From DATGEP01 sp035310125 (lineage in GTDB: Bacteria > Chloroflexota > Ktedonobacteria > Ktedonobacterales > JADMIN01): a DNA stretch of 18,761 nt. The number at the start of each line of letters is the position of its first letter. Within the stretch, counting starts at the first letter, position 1. Below the pieces are notes generated by a model. That model was not told where the DNA came from. It did no database searches and saw only the letters and a list, made by a program, of their open reading frames with translations. Both the position numbers and the translations under genes were made by a program. Positions 8,314-15,290 of the stretch are shown here, piece by piece. The stretch lies in NCBI GenBank assembly GCA_035310125.1, contig DATGEP010000372.1, forward strand, positions 1-18,761. Reading direction: 5' to 3'.

Positions 8314-9429
8314 ATGACGTCGTTCTATTCACGGACTCCTCAATCGGAACTGTCGCTGCGGGGCCGCACGCGACGCAGGTTTCTGGTGAATTCCAGCCGG
8401 GTGATACTCGGCGCCGCCGGGTTGGCGGCTGGTCTTGGCCGCGTGCGTGTCGCGGGCGCAGCGAGTCAGGTGACCATCGGCGTCGCGGAAACGCCATGCG
8501 TAGCGCCCGCGTACGTGGCCGTGTCTCAGGGATTCCTGCGTGACGAGGGTATCAACGCGAGCATCGTGGACATCACGACGCCGGGCAACCTGGGTCTCGC
8601 CATAGATGCCGGCAATGCACTCGCCTCTGGTCACGTAGATGTCGCGATGAACGCGGTCTGGGCCGCGGTACCACCGCGAACGCCGTCGGGCCTGAGTCTT
8701 GGAGACCTGCACATTACCGCGGCGCTGCAGCGGGGCTGTATGGCGCTCGTGGTGCCGCCAGACTCTACGGTTCACTCGGTCGCCGACCTGCGAAATCAAA
8801 CCGTCGCCGGCGCGAAATTTGTCTTTGGCGCACCTATGGTTGAGGCCGGGCTCGACCCTGACATGGACGTTGCCTGGGTGCCAGCACCATCGACGGCGAA
8901 CGCGGTCCCGACACTGCAGAGTGGAGACGTTGCCGCCGTCCAGACCATCGATGCACAGGGGGTGCTCCTGGAGCGGGCGGGACTGGCGCGCATGATCGCC
9001 TTCAATGACATGCCGCCGCAGCAGAGCGACGTCTGCTGCGGGTCCATCATGCTGGCAAGTAGCATCCAGCATGATCCTTCCAGAGCGATGGCCATTACCC
9101 GAGCGCTGATGCGCGCGGCGGTCTGGACAGAGGCTCACCACGCGCAGGCCGCGCAGCAGATGCTGGACGTCCTGGACACACACCAGAATGAGGTTTCCCT
9201 TGCTGACTGGCAAGCAGCCATGGGGGTTCTGGCGTTCGTACCAATGGCGGAAGCGGCCAGACCAATCCTGGTGGATCAGTTTGATCGTTACCTGAAATAC
9301 GGCATGCCAATGGAAGCACCGATGGATGCAGCAACACTGGTCGACCGCATCTACGCCCCGCTCACGGACGAAGTCGCTGGTACGGACGGCGCGCGGTCGT
9401 TTGTATACGCTCCAGCCACCTCAGTTTGA
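8314..9429 (+). CDS. Tat-exported ABC substrate-binding protein, NMT1/SsuA (NitT/TauT) type
   Basis: The 371-residue protein carries a twin-arginine signal (TRRRFLV at 19-25), a hydrophobic stretch SSRVILGAAGLAAGLG and a likely cleavage near AGA|A. The mature part reads VTIGVAETPCVAPAYVAVSQ and then GFLRDEGINASIVDI. This is the hallmark of NMT1/SsuA-like proteins that bind nitrate, sulfonates, pyrimidines or similar small molecules. Further family features are HVDVAMNAVW, TVHSVADLRNQTVAGAKF and the substrate-pocket region after it. A double cysteine occurs in DVCCGSIMLA; a disulfide or metal role is possible but unproven. GGGGGA sits five bases upstream of the ATG. No permease or ATPase gene follows, so it may supply a distant transporter or act as a sensor protein. 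The Tat signal implies export in folded form. Confidence 0.88.
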   Translation: MTSFYSRTPQSELSLRGRTRRRFLVNSSRVILGAAGLAAGLGRVRVAGAASQVTIGVAETPCVAPAYVAVSQGFLRDEGINASIVDITTPGNLGLAIDAGNALASGHVDVAMNAVWAAVPPRTPSGLSLGDLHITAALQRGCMALVVPPDSTVHSVADLRNQTVAGAKFVFGAPMVEAGLDPDMDVAWVPAPSTANAVPTLQSGDVAAVQTIDAQGVLLERAGLARMIAFNDMPPQQSDVCCGSIMLASSIQHDPSRAMAITRALMRAAVWTEAHHAQAAQQMLDVLDTHQNEVSLADWQAAMGVLAFVPMAEAARPILVDQFDRYLKYGMPMEAPMDAATLVDRIYAPLTDEVAGTDGARSFVYAPATSV

Positions 9430-9746
9430 CTTGACCACGCGGACACCGTTCGCTCAGGCCCAGCATGCGGCAGACTGCGGTGCGCTCTGCTTGTCAGGCT
9501 TCGGGAGCCAGCAGCTCTGCCCGCGGATCACCCCAGCGCTGGCTGCATCGGTGCCGATGCGGTGCGCTCGAGACGATGCAGGAATTCCCAGGCCGCCAGC
9601 ACGGCCTTGCCGCCAGTAGTGGCGTATGGAGCGAGCGTTGCCAGCAACTACGGCACGAACTGCCGGCGCCGATCAAGCGGCACCAGGAGGCGATTGCACC
9701 GGCACGGCTTGGCCCGCCATTTTCCTGATGCAGTTCTGGAAGCTGG
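9430..9746. other. Gap without an intact gene; one short coding-like remnant
   Basis: No complete reading frame is convincing here. On the minus strand, about 9528-9648 reads LAPYATTGGKAVLAAWEFL and then a stop. This resembles the C-terminal part of a solute-binding protein and could be debris from the LivK-type gene next to it or from another binding protein. The rest shows nothing I can identify. Confidence 0.4.
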
Positions 9747-10194
9747 CTAGCGCATGATGTGCAGAGCGCCTTTTGCAGGGTTGACTCCGGCAGGGTTCAG
9801 CTGCCCGTACAGCCCGTCGGGTCCCATCAATCGCACTCTCGGGTCGAGGGTGGATCGAAGATCTTGCCACAGCTTGCCGGCATTCGACGTGTCGGCGCCG
9901 CCCCGAAAGAAGACCAGGTCCGCGCCGCTGTCGCGGACCTTCTGGGCGAGTTCACCACGCCAAGCGCCATATGGATAGCATTGACCATGTCATCGGTGGT
10001 GGCCCTGGCTGCGCCGACGCGAGGCAAACTGGACACGATCTTGACGGTACTGGTGAGCTGTCCGTTCAGCGTTTGGGCTGCTGCGGCCTGGTCAGTACCG
10101 GTAGTCCAGGAGGCGTTCCGATCGCGCTGCCAGCCAGCATTCCGGCCAGTCCGACGGACATGGCTGCGCGTATGAATGCCGTTGCTCGAGTCAT
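9747..10194 (-). pseudogene. Decayed LivK-type branched-chain amino acid binding protein
   Basis: Three minus-strand frames together spell a type-1 periplasmic binding protein. An ATG at 10192-10194 begins MTRATAFIRAAMSVGLAGML, a signal peptide. That frame shifts near 10112 into AAAQTLNGQLTSTVKIVSSL and then TTDDMVNAIHMALG, the N-terminal ligand-binding start. At about 9955-9975 the sequence jumps to a third frame, ELAQKVRDSGADLVFF, then NAGKLWQDLRSTLDPRVRLM and GPDGLYGQ, ending at TAG 9747-9749. In intact family members these segments are separated by well over 100 residues, so an internal deletion occurred as well as the frameshifts. The start lies two bases after the stop of the ABM-fold gene (TAGAAATG), so the gene was once part of that operon. 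It cannot produce a working protein. Confidence 0.75.
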
Positions 10195-10196
10195 TT

Positions 10197-10487
10197 CTAC
10201 AGTCCCTTCTGCGCCAGAACCTCGCCGCAGGCGACCTCGGTGGCGCCCGGGTTGAGCGCGTCTCGGTGTAGTGTTGTCCATTGCTCTGTCATGAGCTCAG
10301 CGGCCGCAAGTCTGCTCCGTTCCTCGAACAGGGTGACGACGATGACAGCCTCCGGGCCATCATCGACGATCACCGTAGCCACAAAGCCCGACACGTTAGC
10401 GAGCACGCTCCCCAGGCGCCACCCAGCCTCCGCGAGCACGTCTGTGGTGCCGGCCCTTGCACGGTAGCGTCGGATGTTGGCATACAT
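10197..10487 (-). CDS. Small ABM/Dabb-like alpha-beta barrel protein
   Basis: The 96-residue protein opens MYANIRRYRARAGTTDVLAE and continues GSVLANVSGFVATVIVDDGP and EAVIVVTLFEERSRLAAAEL. This matches the size and pattern of the dimeric ferredoxin-like fold used by antibiotic-biosynthesis-monooxygenase (ABM) and related proteins: a beta strand, a helix, the GF turn, paired strands and a closing helix. No catalytic residue can be assigned with confidence, and many family members are uncharacterised. The frame extends 22 codons upstream, but GGAGAG sits about six bases before the ATG at 10485-10487, which fixes the start. It follows the repeat-protein gene by 34 bp and precedes the LivK remnant by two bases, so all three were probably one transcript. 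Confidence 0.75.
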   Translation of the reverse strand: MYANIRRYRARAGTTDVLAEAGWRLGSVLANVSGFVATVIVDDGPEAVIVVTLFEERSRLAAAELMTEQWTTLHRDALNPGATEVACGEVLAQKGL

Positions 10488-10521
10488 GGCTATCTCTCCG
10501 GTTGCACCCAGATGTGCCGTG

Positions 10522-10917
10522 TCACGGCTGCGCAACGTCCTCATGCCGATCAACGGCGTGCCGATCGGTCACAACTCGCGGCAGCCTCCAGTCATCACGA
10601 GCCTGCGCCGACAGCTCGACCACGGGCACGCTGGCGCCGCTCAACCTCCAGTCGTCACGCGCCTGCGCCGACGGGTCAAGCACTGGCGGGTTGGCGCTGG
10701 TCAGCCGCCAGTCATCGCGCGCCTGCGCCGACAGGTCGAGCACCGGCACTGTGGCGCTGGTCAGTGAGCCCGATTCGGCCGGAACTACTGGACTGCCGAT
10801 CTTCAAGGGGTGGGTGGCCACTCCCACCGCGGCGCTCATCGCCACGACTAGTCCAAAACCGGCAATCAACCGCAGGCGTGTGGAGTTCGCTAGTGCGGTA
10901 CTCCTGGTGGATGGCAT
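10522..10917 (-). CDS. Exported small protein with three tandem 20-residue repeats
   Basis: The 131-residue protein starts at the ATG 10915-10917, with GGAGG five bases upstream. Residues 14-36 (RLRLIAGFGLVVAMSAAVGV then ATHP) form a signal peptide or membrane anchor. After a short linker, residues 53-112 are three consecutive 20-residue units: TSATVPVLDLSAQARDDWRL, TSANPPVLDPSAQARDDWRL and SGASVPVVELSAQARDDWRL. The second half, SAQARDDWRL, is identical in all three. The first half varies but keeps a PV(L/V) core. A short polar tail containing DRHAVDRHED follows. No enzyme motif is seen. It lies 115 bp downstream of the second STAND-LuxR regulator on the same strand and upstream of the ABM-fold gene. 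Export and repetition suggest a surface, binding or scaffold role, which is inference. I do not recognise the family. Confidence 0.75.
   Translation of the reverse strand: MPSTRSTALANSTRLRLIAGFGLVVAMSAAVGVATHPLKIGSPVVPAESGSLTSATVPVLDLSAQARDDWRLTSANPPVLDPSAQARDDWRLSGASVPVVELSAQARDDWRLPRVVTDRHAVDRHEDVAQP
10582..10761 (-). repeat. Three tandem 60-bp units within the exported repeat protein
   Basis: Three in-frame 60-bp units lie head to tail and encode the 20-residue repeats. The best conserved DNA stretch, read on the plus strand, is around CGCCTGCGCCGAC. The units are not identical at the DNA level, but many differences are at third positions, which fits selection for the protein repeat after duplication. 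Confidence 0.9.
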
Positions 10918-10979
10918 GGCATCCTCCGAAAAACGAGATGCCATCAAATTAGGCTGCGCAAACACGCGCGCCACGCGTA

Positions 10980-11002
10980 GAAATACCTGAACGAGATACC
11001 TG
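10980..11002. promoter_or_regulatory. Direct repeat upstream of the repeat-protein gene
   Basis: On the plus strand GAAATACCTG (10980-10989) and GAGATACCTG (10993-11002) repeat with a 13-bp period. A related element, AAACGAGATGCC at 10931-10942, resembles AACGAGATACC overlapping the second copy. They lie in the 115-bp gap between the STAND-LuxR gene and the repeat-protein gene, where an operator would be expected. No clear -10/-35 pair was found with them. Confidence 0.25.
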
Positions 11003-11032
11003 GTTTCAGCTGCCGGACGCAGGTCCCGTCGG

Positions 11033-13549
11033 TCAGGCGGGTCTGCCACCCAAGCCGTGCTCTGTTGCCCAGATCACCACGTGCGCACGGTTCCGGAGCC
11101 CGAGCTTGGCCAAGATATTGGCGACGTGGCCATCAGCAGTCCGCTCACTGATGACCAGGTCCTCGGCAATCTGGCGATTGGTGTACCCGCGGGCGATCAA
11201 CGCTGCTACCTCCCGCTCGCGTTTGCTCAGCGGATCGGACTGCGCCTGCCTGGGCCCGCCCGAGTCGGTGCCAACTCGGCGCATGTGGTCGACCAACTGA
11301 TCCATGTTCATACGCGCACCCGCGGCCCAAGCTGCGTCGAAGCGGATGGCACCAAGCGCGCCACGGGCTGTGGCCAGGTCCTGCTCAAACCGCGTCCTCA
11401 GGATCGGCGGCATCGGCACGCCTATTTTCTCGCGCAGGGATGCCGCGGTCGCAAAGAACATCGTCGCCTGTTCGGGCTGCTTCTGGTCACACGCCAATCC
11501 GCCCAGCAACTCGGCAGTCGTAGCGAATTCAGCGGGGATATTCAAGTGGTGCTGATGGAACAAACACTCCGTGGCTTGCTGGGTGGCGAGACCAGGCTCG
11601 CGGCGAAGACGACTTACTCCGGCCAGGAAATACAGCGCCTCCGCTGTGCCCTCGAGGCACTCGAGTGTCCGTGATTGCCTGAGGCTTTCCTCGATCTGCT
11701 GTTGGGCACCGACCAGATCTCCCCTATCGCGCGCGACTCCGCCCCTGTTCGCGAGGACATGACCATGCAGGTGCTGCTCGCCAATCTGCCGCAGCATGGC
11801 CTCCGCCTCGTCGAGGATGCCGGCCGCAGGTTCCAGTTCGGCATACTCCCACCGTGAACTGCCGAGGAACGTCATGGCCAGCCCGGCATACCACAGCTTC
11901 TCGGTTTGGCGGCTGAGCGAGATCGCCTCCTCGAGCATCCCCTCGCCGCGCTGGTGTTCGTGAGGAGTGGTTGCGGTGCGCGCCACCAGGCGTCCCAGGA
12001 ACGTCAGCGTCGCACCCAGGCCAGCGGTGTCGCCAAGCTGCCGACACAACACCGCGGCTCGCTCGAAACGCTCTTTTGCGACGCTGAACTCGCTGACGGA
12101 ATAGGCCATCAATGCGCTCGCCTGAAGTGCTTTTGCGAGCACCGCGGCAGGGGCATCTGCTCCACTAGCCAGCGCATCCTCAATCCATTGCCGGCCCTCG
12201 TTGCGATATCCGGCCGTCCTCCAGAAGTGACGCAAGGCTGAGGCCATCCTCAGCGCGGTCGCGGCCTCGCCCCCGTCCAGGCAGCGACGGAGTGCCGCCC
12301 GGAGATTGTCGTGCTCCAACTGCAAACGAGCCACCCAGACCTCCTGGTCTGCGCTCTGGAGGCCCTGCTCTGCCTGCTCGGCTAGACGGAGAAAATAGTC
12401 AGCATGCCGCCTTCGAATCTGGTCCCATGCTCCGCGTCTGTTGAGCCGCTCCTCGGCATACTGGCGGACCGGTTCGAGCAGTCGGTAGCGCATGCCGCCG
12501 GCTTGCGGCTGTGCGGTGACCAGGGACCGATCCACGAGACCGGTCAGAGCGTCCAGTGTGTTTGTACCGGGTTCGCTGCCCTCATCCCAGATCGTCTGCA
12601 CTGCGTTGATGTCGAATCCGCCGGCGAACACGGCCAACGTTTCGAAGCAGGTCTGAGCCTCGGCATCGAGCAGCAGATAACTCCAATCGAGTGTGGCGCG
12701 CAGCGTCTGTTGGCGTGTCGGGGCGGTGCGACTTCCTCCAACCAGGAGACGGAAGGTGTCGTCAAGACGAGCCAGGATCTGATCCGGAGTCAGCACGCGC
12801 GTTCGCGCCGCGGCCAATTCGATCGCCAATGGCAGCCCATCTAGACGGGCGCATACCAGGGCGATTCTACGAACATTGTCTGACCCCAGAGGTAATGCAG
12901 GTTGGACCGCGAGCGCCCGCTCGACGAATAAGCGCACGCACGGATTCCTGGTCAGCTGATCGGTGCTCGTGGTGAGGCTCGCGTCCGGGGTCGGTAGTGG
13001 AGGTACACGCCACACACGCTCTCCAGGAATGCGGAGTGGCTCGCGACTCGTAGCGAGGATACGCAGCCGTGGACACCGCCGAAGCGCCTCGTCTACCAGC
13101 GCCGCGGCCGCATCCACCAGGTGCTCGCAGTTGTCCAGAACCAGGAGCAGCGAGCGCCCCTGCAGTTCGTGTAGCAGTGTGTCACGAATCGGCCGGCCGA
13201 GCTGTTCCACGATGCCGATGCTGGTCGCAACGACACCAGGAACAAGCGTCGCCTCCGTCGTCGGCGCCAGCTGCGCCAGCCACACGCCGTTCGGAAAATC
13301 GTCCAAAACTTCGTTCGCGATCGCCAGCGCAAGTCGTGTCTTGCCACTGCCCCCGGCGCCGGTCAGGGTGAGCAGCCCGGCATCAGTTTGAAGCACTTGC
13401 TGGCGGAGGTGGGCAAGGGCCTCCTCACGCCCGATCAGCGAGGGCAGATGCGCCGGCAGGTTGTGCGGCCGACCAGTCACGATGGCCGACACGGTAGCAT
13501 CGAGGCCGAGGCGTGCCAAGTGAGCCCGAGACCGTGAGCCGTGACCCAT
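11033..13549 (-). CDS. STAND ATPase-TPR-LuxR transcriptional regulator
   Basis: The 838-residue protein resembles the regulator at 5683 but lacks its XRE domain. A short N-terminus leads to SLIGREEALAHL and Walker A GAGGSGKT at 64-71. Walker B LLLVLDNCEHL at 134-144, LATSREPLRI and the RLDGLPLAIELAAARTRVL signature follow, so the nucleotide site looks complete. The winged helix and a long TPR-rich region follow, and a LuxR-type helix-turn-helix begins at 774 (LSKREREVAALIARGYTNRQ). The product should be a ligand- or partner-gated activator. I start at the ATG 13547-13549 because GGTGG lies just upstream; a TTG at 13588 would add 13 residues that run back into a SnoaL remnant. The next genes on the same strand are the repeat protein and the ABM-fold protein, its likeliest local targets. 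Confidence 0.92.
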   Translation of the reverse strand: MGHGSRSRAHLARLGLDATVSAIVTGRPHNLPAHLPSLIGREEALAHLRQQVLQTDAGLLTLTGAGGSGKTRLALAIANEVLDDFPNGVWLAQLAPTTEATLVPGVVATSIGIVEQLGRPIRDTLLHELQGRSLLLVLDNCEHLVDAAAALVDEALRRCPRLRILATSREPLRIPGERVWRVPPLPTPDASLTTSTDQLTRNPCVRLFVERALAVQPALPLGSDNVRRIALVCARLDGLPLAIELAAARTRVLTPDQILARLDDTFRLLVGGSRTAPTRQQTLRATLDWSYLLLDAEAQTCFETLAVFAGGFDINAVQTIWDEGSEPGTNTLDALTGLVDRSLVTAQPQAGGMRYRLLEPVRQYAEERLNRRGAWDQIRRRHADYFLRLAEQAEQGLQSADQEVWVARLQLEHDNLRAALRRCLDGGEAATALRMASALRHFWRTAGYRNEGRQWIEDALASGADAPAAVLAKALQASALMAYSVSEFSVAKERFERAAVLCRQLGDTAGLGATLTFLGRLVARTATTPHEHQRGEGMLEEAISLSRQTEKLWYAGLAMTFLGSSRWEYAELEPAAGILDEAEAMLRQIGEQHLHGHVLANRGGVARDRGDLVGAQQQIEESLRQSRTLECLEGTAEALYFLAGVSRLRREPGLATQQATECLFHQHHLNIPAEFATTAELLGGLACDQKQPEQATMFFATAASLREKIGVPMPPILRTRFEQDLATARGALGAIRFDAAWAAGARMNMDQLVDHMRRVGTDSGGPRQAQSDPLSKREREVAALIARGYTNRQIAEDLVISERTADGHVANILAKLGLRNRAHVVIWATEHGLGGRPA

Positions 13550-13550
13550 T

Positions 13551-13575
13551 GGATCCACCCCCGTGGGTGGGGATC
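13551..13575. promoter_or_regulatory. Imperfect palindrome overlapping the ribosome-binding region
   Basis: GATCCACCC and GGGTGG-GGATC face each other around CCGT, immediately upstream of the ATG of the STAND-LuxR gene. As RNA it could fold and hide the GGTGG ribosome-binding site; as DNA it could be an operator. It also lies at the end of the SnoaL remnant, so it may be an accident of that sequence. Confidence 0.25.
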
Positions 13576-13693
13576 GTAGAACACGCAATCTTCGGCGAAG
13601 ATCTCGTCAATGGCCGCGCGCCGACGCGCGGGGTCCATTTCACCGAAGACGTCAAAGATTGCGGGTCAGCAAGGTCGAGATGGCGGTGCCCAC
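13567..13693 (-). pseudogene. N-terminal remnant of a SnoaL-like (NTF2-fold) protein
   Basis: A GTG at 13691-13693, preceded by AGGGAG, begins MGTAISTLLTRNL. Near 13660 the coding signal moves one frame to FDVFGEMDPARRRAAIDEIF and AEDCVFYDPH. This is the opening helix and first strand of SnoaL-like proteins, whose usual length is about 110-150 residues. The rest of the domain is missing. The remnant stops about 18 bp before the start of the STAND-LuxR gene, so its 3' part was lost when that junction formed. Confidence 0.6.
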
Positions 13694-13712
13694 AGAGGAT
13701 CTCCCTTCTGTT

Positions 13713-13807
13713 GGATTCGAACAGCACGACGCCGTCGTCGGTGATCAGGAACGCGACTGATAGGCGCCATCGATGACCCAGTAGAAATTCTTCGGCAGCG
13801 ATGCCAT
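13713..13807 (-). pseudogene. N-terminal remnant of a metallo-beta-lactamase-fold gene
   Basis: An ATG at 13805-13807, preceded by GGGGCGG, begins MASLPKNFYWVIDGAYQS. After a probable one-base deletion the next frame continues FLITDDGVVLFES. This matches the opening strands of many MBL-fold hydrolases (the YWVxDGxYQSxFLxTDDGVVLFD pattern). The metal-binding HxHxDH motif should follow about 40 residues later but is absent, because the sequence passes directly into the start of a SnoaL-like gene. It is a truncated, frameshifted remnant. Confidence 0.6.
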
Positions 13808-14488
13808 CCGCCCCTGCCGTAGCGTCAGTGCAGTCTCCACCGCCGGACGACGTGGTTCGGGCAGCCTGGCGGATGCTCGAAGCCGCCATTATACCCGCGA
13901 CGAGCGATATTGTAGAACATGCGTTCCCTAGAAAATTGGCTACCTATCCCCGGCCTTGCGACAGCAGCGCATGCAGACCGATGCCGGACAGCGCCAGACC
14001 TATCGCCACCGCGCCAGCCCTCGACTCTATCCCGCGGCGTGCGGCGCTGGCGGCACCGGTCTCGAAGAACCTCTTGATCGCGGGCGGGTTCCCAGCCAAG
14101 TGTTGGTTGGGGGGAAGCGTCAGTCAACGGCGACAGCACAAAGCGCAAAGCGCGCGCTGCCCGGCCTTCTGACTGAGACCTGGTGTGCCAACGGAAGCCG
14201 TCGAGCGCGTCGCGCCATGCAAGATACATTTGCATCCCCGTCCGATAGCCCGGGTTACCTTCCACGCGGGATCACGGAAGTCTGATCGCCTCCAGCGCGA
14301 TGCGTCGGATGGCAGCGGCCTCCTCCGCACCGCTGGCGCCGAAGAACGGGCTGCAGCCGAAAACGTTATCGGCCCGACTGGCCGGCCGCCCGGGTGCATT
14401 CCACGCGGATCTCGCCAGGCGCGGCTTCAGGGTCGCAGGGCCGTCGGTTCAGTGCTCTGGGGTTCGCCCGGCAGGACAGACGTGCTGC
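13808..14488. other. Gene-poor stretch with promoter and unrecognised coding remnants
   Basis: No intact gene is convincing in these 680 bp. On the minus strand several coding-like pieces lie in different frames. About 14260-14396 contains NVFGCSPFFGASGAEEAAAI. About 14190-14265 contains NPGYRTGMQMYLAWRDALDG. Positions 13944-14099 read AIKRFFETGAASAARRGIES and then a membrane-like GAVAIGLALSGIGLHALLS before a TAG at 13944-13946. The last looks like the true C-terminus of a lost membrane protein. I do not recognise the parent families. A sigma-70-like promoter at 13888-13916 is listed separately. Confidence 0.4.
13888..13916 (-). promoter_or_regulatory. Sigma-70-type promoter reading toward the MBL/SnoaL remnants and STAND-LuxR gene
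   Basis: On the minus strand TCTACA (13911-13916) and a perfect TATAAT (13888-13893) are separated by 17 bp. Transcription would start near 13881, about 75 bp before the dead MBL-fold start and about 330 bp before the STAND-LuxR ATG. The promoter probably belonged to the MBL-fold gene and may now drive the regulator. Confidence 0.5.
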
Positions 14489-15124
14489 TTATGGTGCGGG
14501 CTGGAGTTGGGGCTGGTCTAGCATCCAGCCGTTCGGGCCGCGCACGAGCAACCAATTGCCGATGAAGTGGCGTTGACCGGTCTGGCTGGTGGATTCGACG
14601 AGATCGACGGCGACGGTGGCGTGCGTCTGGTCCTCGCTGACGACATCGGTCCGTTGCAGTTGAATATCTCGCGTCTGACTGAAACGCTGGTCAAGGTTCA
14701 CCTCAGGCGGAAAGGCTGCGCGCATCCGCGGACTCCACAGCTGGACAGCCGAATCGAATTGATGCTGCGAAACAAGCGCGTAGAAGTTTGACACTGCCGC
14801 TCCAGGATCCTCCGCAGCCGTTTGGGCCGACGCCAGTGTGTCGGCCGCAGGCACCAACGTCGGTGCTGGTCGGGTCGTCGGCCGGTTCGTCTGAGCAGTA
14901 GGGGGCGCACCGATGGTTGGCCTGGGGGTGGGCTGCAGGGTGCTGACCGCGGCCGCCGACGTTGCCGCTGCACCAGCCACCTCCGGGGTCGCGGGAGCCG
15001 CGTACGGCCCTGCCACCCAGTTGACAAACATCCGCCAGGCAAAGAGTGCCACAAGTAAGGGGACCGCGACCGCGATCAGGACAACCAGTTTCTCCGATCC
15101 TCGCATGCGTGGACACACATGCAC
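14489..15124 (-). CDS. Membrane-anchored NTF2-like protein with Thr/Pro-rich linker
   Basis: The 211-residue protein has a short basic start and one membrane segment at about 13-35 (LVVLIAVAVPLLVALFAW). A 60-residue Ala/Thr/Pro-rich linker (about 41-104, e.g. TPRPTIGAPPTAQTNRPTTR) follows. The C-terminal domain (about 106-208) reads DPGAAVSNFYALVSQHQFDS, AVQLWSPRMRAAFPP and ends GNWLLVRGPNGWMLDQPQLQ. That pattern fits an NTF2-like fold displayed outside the membrane; such domains usually bind small ligands or partners, and no catalytic residues are evident. The GTG at 15122-15124 has GAGGAA six bases upstream; the in-frame ATG at 15104-15106 has no ribosome site. It lies on the same strand as the sigma-factor operon, 166 bp further on, so it may be a separate unit. 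The linker suggests a spacer crossing the cell wall. Confidence 0.82.
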   Translation of the reverse strand: MHVCPRMRGSEKLVVLIAVAVPLLVALFAWRMFVNWVAGPYAAPATPEVAGAAATSAAAVSTLQPTPRPTIGAPPTAQTNRPTTRPAPTLVPAADTLASAQTAAEDPGAAVSNFYALVSQHQFDSAVQLWSPRMRAAFPPEVNLDQRFSQTRDIQLQRTDVVSEDQTHATVAVDLVESTSQTGQRHFIGNWLLVRGPNGWMLDQPQLQPAP

Positions 15125-15290
15125 ACTGCGTTCCTCGCGACCGCGTCCGAGTCCTGCTCAACGCCGGCACGCCGGCTGGCGCCTGCTCGCCACATGCTGT
15201 CGATGTAAAACTGCCGGCAGCGGGCTGCGTTCGCGGTCGCGAGGAAGGCGATGACCGGGCTCGTCCTCAGCACACATGCGTGCTCTCGAT

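Noticed and set aside
8329..9213. Minus-strand frame of 294 codons
   Set aside because: It is antisense to the NMT1-type binding protein and its translation is a low-complexity Arg/His-rich shadow.
9759..10175. Plus-strand frame of 138 codons
   Set aside because: It is antisense to the LivK-type remnant, whose motifs on the minus strand are unmistakable.
10582..10761. CRISPR-like appearance of three regularly spaced repeats
   Set aside because: The units are contiguous, in frame and of multiple-of-three length, and they encode a repeated peptide; there are no unrelated spacers.
13425..13889. Minus-strand frame of 154 codons as a single gene
   Set aside because: It mixes MBL-fold residues with out-of-frame SnoaL and STAND sequence; the true coding pieces lie in shifting frames.
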